Below are positions 57,144-64,000 of a DNA stretch of 64,000 nucleotides, piece by piece; positions within the stretch are counted from its first letter, which is position 1, and the number at the start of each line of letters is the position of its first letter. This DNA comes from Thamnidium elegans (lineage: Eukaryota; Mucoromycota; Mucoromycetes; Mucorales; Mucoraceae), in NCBI GenBank assembly GCA_025201345.1, contig JAIXMG010000040.1, forward strand, positions 62,001 to 126,000, in the 5' to 3' direction. Under the pieces are notes generated by a model. That model saw only the letters and a program-made list of their open reading frames with translations. It was not told the origin of the DNA and did not search any database. The position numbers and the translations under genes were made by a program.

Positions 57144-59819
57144 ATGTCTAAAAACGTATCACATAATAATGTGGATATCAACGCACCATTAAAAAGAGGC
57201 AAAATAAGAGTACGTTTAATTATAGGAGATAAAAGCAAATTTTAAAAGCTTATATTAGATTCAAGTTTTAAATTGCTTTCTTAACATTAAAGTACAACGA
57301 CCTTATGTTATACTAACATTAGGAGGTAAGTGTATATAATATAGCTCAGGCCTTTTTTTTTTTTAAAAAAAAAAAAGAAAGTAACAAGCCATTTTTTTTA
57401 GAACAGCATTATCAAACTAGTATATCCAAGTCTCGAGAAGGTTGTTGGAATGAGACGTTTGAATTAGACGTAACGTTTCATGCGCAATTGTTTGGTACGA
57501 TTCAATTAGACTTGTACGAAAACTTCGCCATCTACCCCGATAAACACATTGGACGTACCGAAATTCGGCTCAAAACACTTGAACTCATGCCAGAGACATT
57601 TGACAACTATTATGAAATATGGGATAAAAAACTTTCGACCGGAGCTAGCTCTAGTATTGGTAGAGAAAGAGCAGCTGTAAATAATATGGGAGCCTTACTG
57701 CTAAAGATAAGTTACAAGTACTGGAAGTCTGGTTTAGATGAAGAAGATTTAGGGCAAATAAAGGAAGTTAGAGCGGCACCTCCTGGGTCAACAGACTTGA
57801 TGTCAGAGGAACAATTATCGGCAGAGTTTAAAAGGCATTTGGTGTTTCAGAGACAACGAAAGAAGGCTAATAAGTCTAATAGTATTCGGTTTAAAAAATA
57901 CGATGAGAGTATACGAATTAGAGATAGAGGAATTGAGTATGATATAGAGCAAAGTTATGGGAGTAGTAGTGAGGAAGAAAATTTGACTGGGTCACTTATG
58001 CAACCAGTGAAAGTGAGCAGAAAGAGAGTTGATAGTACGTTTGTGGAAAGTGATGACGATGATAATGAAGAGTTTGGAGAAATGGTAGCTGCACCTGTTA
58101 TAAAATCAAGAGATATGACAAATACATCGATGATGCAACCAATAGAATTACCAAAGAATGACAACGATATACAAGAAGATGATGGTAAAACTTTCCTCGA
58201 TTCTATAGGATCTTGGACAGGAGCTACTGAAACTAGCCAAGTGATTCGAACTATTGCTAAATTACTTGCGACGTTTAATCAAGGATTTGAATTAACCAAT
58301 GTGCAAGTCATTACAGGATTTACAGTATTAGAAAAATTCTATACGGATTTACCAAGAGAAAGAACGTGGGATATCGTGCAGGATTTATCAGAAATAGACA
58401 TGGCAGCTAGGTTTTGGAAATTTTCAATTGCTTCTTATGGTTGGAAAGGGCTGAATTTTATTGGCAAAGGAAATGGTATCTTATCCGACGCCATGAGAGA
58501 GCATTCGGATGCCAAATCGATTATTGAATATTTGACGATTCCAAAGGAAGATTTGTTGGCGTATGAGTTTAGATCGGCTGAAGCGTTTAGGCCGAGTTAT
58601 TTTATTGCTAGAGATAGATTTACAAATTCGATTGTATTATCTATTCGAGGAACCATGGTAATTTATAGTAGGAAGAGAGAAAGAAAAAAGGATATTTTTT
58701 AAAGTACTTTTTTTTTTTATTGTCAAGAGTGTTATGGATACTCTTACGGATTTAGTATGTGAATATGAACCTTGGAAAGGTGGATTTATTCATAGTGGTA
58801 TGAAAAACTCTGCAATGTGGTTTTTTCGCCATGTAGCACCACAGCTTATTGCTTACTCTAATGAACATTCAACTACGGGTCTTGTGATTGTGGGACATAG
58901 TCTTGGGGCGGCTACAGCAGCCATTTTGACTATTATCTTGACAGATTATTTAGATGAGTTTAAACAAGATAAAGAGGAATTTGAATTAAAATGTTTTGGG
59001 TACGCGCCAGCTTGTGGTCTTAGTTTAGATTTAGCAGAAAAATATAGTGTAAATTTTACTTTATTTTGTTTAAAAAACGGGGAAGGATATTTAAATATTT
59101 ATGATAGGATATTATTCAATCTTTTGTTTTCGCTGATGATGTTGTCAGTAAATTAAGTTATGGATCAATGGTGGATTTGAAAGAGTTAATTATTGCTAGT
59201 TCAGAAGCAGCAAGGAATATGGGAGTTAGTGAGATCTTGTGGTCTGGTGACCCCGAAGGAGAAAAATGGCAGACGGCATTTAAACAGATTGCAGAAGTTC
59301 GAAAAAGGTGCTTAAAAGCTATGGAAAATCCAAGAGTAAAGTATTTTTTGTTAAAAAAAAAACTCACAAAGATGTAAATTAATTATTTCGATTTTAGTTG
59401 TATGTAGCTGGAAAGATATATCAATTTTGGCTGGTAAGAGAGTATATATATTTTTTTTCTTTGCATAGAGAGAGAGACTTACATAATAAAATTAGGATCC
59501 AACACCTAGTAACGAAACTCGCATTGTGATCGAAAAATCAACTGCTATGAAAGTATGTCATGAATTGGTTGTAAAGAAGTCTATCATTATGGATCATTTA
59601 CCGACCAATTTTGATGTTGCGTTTCGACGTGCCAGAGAGACGATTATGTTGGAAGGAAGTTCGATTATTCCAGAGAGAAAAGATGGTGTGTTGGATCCAG
59701 TGCCTTCAGAAGAAGGAGGTAATCATAAAAATGAGTCTGCGACTGAGCTGGGCCTCAAAGGAACTACTGACAGAACAGGTGGAGAAGGAAAAGTACTTGG
59801 AGGTGAAGCTTCTCGTTAA
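57144..59819 (+). CDS. C2-domain class 3 lipase, sn1-specific diacylglycerol-lipase-like
   Basis: Seven exons (57144-57234, 57293-57325, 57402-58657, 58728-59048, 59108-59335, 59398-59433, 59496-59819) give 762 residues in one frame. An N-terminal C2 domain (GKIRVRLIIGD, QRPYVILTLG, SISKSREGCWNETFELDV) is expected to bind membranes. An acidic linker follows, and then an alpha/beta-hydrolase lipase-3 domain: IVLSIRGTMS, GGFIHSGM, nucleophile Ser at about 518 in VIVGHSLGAATAA, and FVFADDVVSKLSYGSMVDLK with a likely catalytic Asp. This layout resembles DAG lipases that release 2-acylglycerol, but substrate is inferred. Intron 1 needs a GC-AG splice. The true C-terminus may extend to 60065 if one base in the GGG at 59750-59752 is a sequencing or mutational insertion. 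Confidence 0.82.
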
Positions 59820-60065
59820 AAGTACCGGGGGGGGAGGGTTTTTTTTTTGCTCAAATACAATTAAATAAATTGATTCAATCGTGAGTAATAAAACCTACTT
59901 TTTTATGTAAGATGGACAAGGTAACATTACTCCAGAAGATATCGCAGAGGTCAAAAAAGTAGTTTTTTTTATTCGTGTTAAAAGTTTAGGCTAATAATTA
60001 AAAAAAAAAAAAAAAAGGGACAAACATTAAAGTTGAGACGAAGAAGGAAAAGTGTAAACATTTAA
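59820..60065 (+). other. Possible missing C-terminal exons of the lipase gene
   Basis: In the frame one base off the annotated lipase end, ASKELLTEQVEKEKYLEVKL continues to 59821. GT-AG introns (59822-59911 and 59959-60032) then join exons 59912-59958 (GQGNITPEDIAEVKK) and 60033-60065 (LRRRRKSVNI and a stop). All phases agree. The coiled-coil-like, charged sequence looks more protein-like than the annotated Gly-rich end. Confidence 0.45.
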
Positions 60066-61060
60066 AAAATAAGAAAATTTTTATTGATAAATCAAGAGGC
60101 TTCTTTTTCAATATGCCTAATTCTCCAAAGGAACTGAACTTGATAGAAGATCAACAAACCATAAAAACTATTATATCTCAGTATTTACTTGAAACTCCCC
60201 TTTTATGCATAGCTTAAGGGACGAACTCGATTTGAATCTACGACCGAGGCAACATCTAAAGAAAGAGAAATGAGCAAATGCAAGAGCAAAGACAACATTG
60301 ATGACTTATTAGAAGGATCTTTCAAAGAAAGAAACTTGAATCTTATGTGCAAGAATATAAGATTGGCATTTGCTACTGCTACAGACTTATGGTCTACAAG
60401 ACAACTTTTAAATAATAATCACAATGAATCTAGGTCTTGTACAAATGCATATTCGTTCATATGGGACAAAGTTTTTCTTAATGATGACAGGTCCATCTTC
60501 AAACGCACCAACTGCTACTCTAATACAACAAAACAATTTTGTGAATGATAATCAGCGTGTTGATTTTATTTTGCGTAATGTAGATGATGAAAATGACTAT
60601 ATTTCCGCTGAAGAAAAGCCAGGAAGAAAAGGTGTGAAATTAGATCTTCGTAAAGGTAACATTCTTCAAAGTAGCATGTTTCAGTTATGGAATCGAAAGA
60701 TGAATAGTGCTTTAATTATGGAGCAAATAGAAGCAATCACCTGTCAGCGGGAGGGATTAAAACTAACCATTTATGCTACTAAATATTTATCAAACAAGCA
60801 CCTTATTTCTTACACAAAAGGATCATTTGTTTTGCCAAAAGATGAGACGTACTGTGCTTCCTTTGCTGTTCTCCTTGCTGCCATACTTTCTTTAAAAAGA
60901 CTTGTCTTTTTAAACTACAGTAAGTCAAATACTATTATTGAAGCCAAATCAAGATATTCAGTTGAAATGATGTCATTTGACCCTGAAGATGATGTTTTAT
61001 TTGGATCACAAAGTACCGAACCAGAAACAAATAATGAAATGGATAAATGTTAAATTAGAT
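60066..61060 (+). pseudogene. Unknown-family gene fragment(s), frame broken
   Basis: A first frame from 60270 reads MSKCKSKDNIDDLLEGSFKE and later IRLAFATATDLWSTRQLL. After about 60420 the coding-like signal moves to another frame (60424-61053), which reads NVDDENDYISAEEKPGRKGV, QREGLKLTIYATKYLSNKHL, SYTKGSFVLPK, FAVLLAAILSLKRLVFLNYS and ends MDKC. The second part resembles C-termini of uncharacterised proteins multicopied in Mucorales (a GLK..IYA..YL...H...Y..G...LP pattern). No start or splice that joins both parts cleanly was found, so it is treated as decayed. Function unknown. Confidence 0.4.
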
Positions 61061-61352
61061 GAAGATGTTGTTACTTCTGATGGCTAGAAAATTTTTATTA
61101 TGAACAAAATATCAAATAAAAGAAAAAGAACTTGAACAAGATCCAACTCTTTACAAAATCATCTTTTTTATTTTTATTTTTTTGCAATACATTTAACAAC
61201 ATATCACACAATTTTTAGTCCAGAGACTTGTTTATCAACAAAAAAAAAAAAACCTGTATTTTCCAAGTCCTTTGACTATTTTTGTGCTCAATTTATCTAG
61301 TAGCATAAACCCTCTTTTTCACTTATTTCATAATTAATCATTACTATCCACC
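61061..61352. other. Spacer
   Basis: AT-rich spacer of about 290 bases; nothing recognised. Confidence 0.5.
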
Positions 61353-61936
61353 ATGTCCAAAGCTAAGAATACTGTCTTCATTTACTTTAAGTATAAGCCT
61401 ACTAGAGAGGAAAAGAAAATCCACCGTAGTAGAGAGCGCGTTAGTAGAAAAAGACACAAGGAGCAAAACTGTATTGAAAAAAGAAAAAAGATTACGTCAA
61501 GACGCTCTGAGGAGTGCATTCCTCCTCTAAATATTACGCAGAGAAGCTCTGAGGGGCCATTACGTCTTGGAAATGGAATGACTCGTGAAAGGTTTGATTT
61601 CAATGACAATGATCCCTTCCCAGAAGATTTTGAAAGATCAAAGACTACTTGGGAGGAGGACCTCAACAGGTGGGTCAGCTTGTACTTGAGAGCTTTGGGA
61701 CGTGGTAAGCCTAGTGCTATGTTGACCACTCCTGAAGCAATCTCGAAAAGTTGTGCCTGCCCTAAAAAGGAACGCACCATGTCCTTGTACATGCTTCATG
61801 GTAACTATTTTTATTGTGTTCGATTACTACGTTTTTTTTTACTAAATATTTTTTGTAATTTACAGCAACGGCCAAGATGTCTATTGCGTACTGTATTTGT
61901 ACGCAATATTCAAACAAGAAGATTGGTCGGGACTGA
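61353..61936 (+). CDS. KDZ-transposase-like N-terminal fragment (CxC cysteine cluster)
   Basis: Two exons (61353-61800, 61866-61936) give 172 residues. The first half is very basic (MSKAKNTVFIYFKYKPTREE, then Arg/Lys-rich). Then come WEEDLNRWVSLYLRAL and a pair of Cys-x-Cys motifs: CACPKKERTMSLYMLHA and, after the splice, KMSIAYCICTQ. Spaced CxC pairs around a short beta-rich segment resemble the CxC clusters at the N-terminus of fungal Kyakuja-Dileera-Zisupton transposases. The frame stops soon after, so the DDE core is absent. The family assignment is from pattern memory and is tentative; it may also be an unrelated small gene. Confidence 0.4.
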
Positions 61937-61941
61937 ATCTT

Positions 61942-63250
61942 AATTACAAGGAAAAATACAAAACCTTGAGGAATGTCCTGACCAAATAGTTCTTCTACAT
62001 TGGCGTGTTACCATTAAGGTAATTTATATCTGTTCATTTATTTATTTGAAAGTAAAAATATTGATGATGTTTATTGTGTATAGAATATTCTTGATAGCAG
62101 AGATATCAACAAAGGCCTCTCCTACTTATACAGAATATTTCCTAGTCAAATTAAGAAAAATTATTTCTTTTGCTTTAAAATCCTTGAACATATGTAAGTG
62201 TTTATAGACTCAAATAAAAGAACAAAATACTAATTAATTATTTAAACTATATAACGATAAGTCTGAACTTACTGTCTAATTACGACGAGATGCTAGTAAA
62301 AGACAGTGATAGTACCGAAAATGATTATATCCGAATCGTACGGTCAGAAATATTGGAACAACTGTTTAGACCTAAATGTAATGTAAAAGTAATCACGTAG
62401 GTATACTTACTCTATGGATAAAAGCATATGACTATATACTAAAACACGAGCCGCCATTTGTTATCTAGGGGAGAGACAGTAAATCCCATATCCACGCTCA
62501 ACCGAAAAGAACGGTATGGTGATAGTGCTACTAAGGATGAAGCAAATAAAACTATTGGCTTTAAAATTGACATTCGATTAGTATATAATAAGAGCACTGG
62601 TGGATGCCCATCGATTGACTTGTGTGCTGGAGAGGCGGCAAAAGATGAGAGCTTTGCCAAAACCATTGGAGATAGAAGCAAAGTCTCTCGTGAAGCAAAA
62701 GACAATTTAGATCTTTTATTAACAATCTTGCCTAGTAGCATGTCCCAATATTGTGTCGGATGGTCTCTCTTAATTACGGGGATAACATGCAGTATTTCGT
62801 GTTTGTATTTGGATGCCAATGGTTTATATGTGAATATACCCAAATATGACTTCAGCCTTCCAACGACCATCCTCGAGCTTTCCGGCACTATTGATATATT
62901 AAAACGCCTTTTAACTCTCAGAAGAGAAATTTATTTTATGGCAGATATAATACAAAGTGAAATGGCCAAGCCCCCCTCTATCATCAACCCTCTTGAATGA
63001 GCAAAACCATTCCCTTCCTTTACCGAAAAAATATTCTGGAAATGGGATACATATTATCCCCCCTCCTGCTGGAATGAAGTTAGTCCAACCCAAATATTTA
63101 TTTGGTTTACCTCCTGCTGAATCTCTATTGAACAAGTTAAAAGCAATCGCTAAAGATATTGATGTCTCCAACAACACCAACAATCCCCCTTCTAATGATA
63201 TTACTGATGGGGAATGTGACGAGTTTGGTTGGGTACTGTTGGAATTGTGA
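61942..63250 (+). pseudogene. Unknown repeated-family gene, near-intact but frameshifted at a C run
   Basis: Exon-like segments with matching phases: up to 62018 (ECPDQIVLLHWRVTIK), 62084-62193 (NILDSRDINKGLSYLYRIFP...), 62262-62396 (LNLLSNYDEMLVKDSDSTEN...) and 62469 onward (GETVNPISTLNRKERYGD, TIGFKIDIRLVYN, SIDLCAGEAAKDESFAKT, DANGLYVNIPKYDFSLPTT). The last frame stops at 63000. Adding one C to the C6 run at 62971-62976 continues it to 63250 (LLNEQNHSLPLPKKYSGNGI...GWVLLEL). No start codon was found upstream of 61942. The order basic start, Asp-x-x-x, E-A-A-K, then DANGLY resembles the multicopy Mucorales family also seen at 44-46 kb. Whether the Asp/Glu/Lys set is a nuclease-like core is speculation. 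Confidence 0.45.
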
Positions 63251-63392
63251 TGAAATTAGATGATAAATTATCGAGATAAAACTTAGAGAAATTTATTAAT
63301 TAAAAATAAACTAAATAATTCTGCTAAACTAAATAATAATCCCTTTTATATGTAGAAGTTTTTATTATTAAGCTTGTTTTCATTCACAATAT

Positions 63393-63527
63393 GACTATTT
63401 ATATGTTTTATATAAATATCAACCTCAAATACGACAGGTACAACAACAAAATAGATGGTACAATGTAAAGACAAAGGTCTATTCTGTCCCCTTCCCCTAT
63501 GGTGATGATTCTGATAACGAAAGTTAA
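63393..63527 (+). other. Orphan coding-like segment
   Basis: One frame reads DYLYVLYKYQPQIRQVQQQN, then RWYNVKTKVYSVPFPYGDDS and an acidic end with a stop. It is too coding-like for this AT-rich spacer to dismiss, yet has no start codon and no recognised family. It may be a last exon of the preceding gene or a fragment. Confidence 0.3.
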
Positions 63528-63644
63528 TTTTATATATTAGTTTTTCTTCTTTTCTTTTCTTTTTTTCTTTTCTTTTTACTTGATTAAAAAATGTAGCTTG
63601 TAACGTAAATAAATATTATATACAGACATAAAACAACTAGCTGG

Positions 63645-63787
63645 TCAATACCACTTCGCAATGTCCAGCCGCGCACCATTAAGTCTACAAAGTAGATAAT
63701 CTATTTTTGAGATGCGCAAACGCATCATCAACTTTAGATATCTAGATGTGCATACATGAGACAGAGCAACATATAACTGGCCATAAC
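63645..63787 (-). pseudogene. Pif1/Helitron-type helicase C-terminal fragment
   Basis: On the minus strand, after an AG acceptor-like site at 63788-63789, the frame reads GYGQLYVALSHVCTSRYLKL and ends LDIAKWY with a stop. GQLYVALSRV is the helicase motif VI of Pif1-family proteins, including Helitron RepHel. Here the motif's Arg is His. No other helicase motif is readable toward the right edge, where the sequence is AT-rich and full of stops. It is a fragment, either a Helitron remnant or a decayed Pif1 gene that continues beyond the window. Confidence 0.55.
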
Positions 63788-64000
63788 CTAAAACATGGAA
63801 AGGAAGATAAAGAAAATGTAACTGAGTGTTGACCTTAAGCCATTATAATATCATATTTTTATGTAAGTCGTGGATTTTGCTTTGCTAACTATTGAATCAT
63901 TTTACAGGTTTTTCAATAAGCTGTAAGCATTTTAAAAGAACTCATTCATTCGGCTCCCAAAAAAAAAAAAGATACAAAATCATGAATTGCTTTATCCAGC

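Overview
The window is nuclear DNA from a filamentous fungus, most likely an early-diverging one of the Mucorales type (Mucor/Rhizopus-like). Genes are compact. Most are cut by short GT-AG introns of about 50-120 bases, and intergenic DNA is very AT-rich with long A/T runs. The gene content fits: a class IV-type chitin synthase, a fungal plasma-membrane H+-ATPase, ERG8, a perilipin-like lipid-droplet protein and an INTS11-type nuclease. The right end carries fragments of what look like multicopy Mucorales gene families. Species is not assigned.

Layout. 1-5.05 kb: the 5' end of alpha-SNAP (SEC17, minus) and CAND1 (minus). 5.27-7.33 kb: INTS11 (plus), divergent from CAND1. 7.3-11.7 kb: gene-poor, with a pair of inverted repeat arms (a third copy lies at 18.4 kb). 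11.7-17.9 kb: NFS1, CDC50/LEM3-type flippase subunit, PFA4-type palmitoyltransferase and TIM23. 19.7-25 kb: ERG8, a DH-domain RhoGEF and an NAD-dependent epimerase/3-beta-HSD-like protein. 25.4-34.5 kb: chitin synthase and PMA1. 35.5-38.8 kb: perilipin-like protein, COX20 and ATP3. 40.2-41.7 kb: a GLI-like C2H2 zinc-finger protein. 42-46 kb: a broken DD34E mariner-like element, a MITE-like element and two decayed pieces of a repeated gene family. 46.5-54.7 kb: FHIP-like protein, SMU1, ORC2 and a RhoGAP. 57.1-60.1 kb: a C2-domain class 3 lipase (DAG-lipase-like). 60-64 kb: an accessory zone with unknown-family gene pieces, a KDZ-transposase-like N-terminus and a Pif1-helicase fragment.

How the genes relate. 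Most are unlinked housekeeping genes, as usual in fungi. Divergent pairs share short promoters (CAND1/INTS11 216 bp, COX20/ATP3 227 bp, ERG8/RhoGEF 295 bp). COX20 and ATP3 both serve oxidative phosphorylation, so joint control is plausible. ORC2 and the RhoGAP converge and overlap by six bases at their stop codons.

The least explained parts are the inverted-arm repeat family, a C/D-RNA-like structure in the long NFS1 intron, and the decayed unknown families at 44-46 and 60-63.5 kb. Exon joins were worked out by hand. For every multi-exon gene given as complete, the summed exon lengths keep one open frame.
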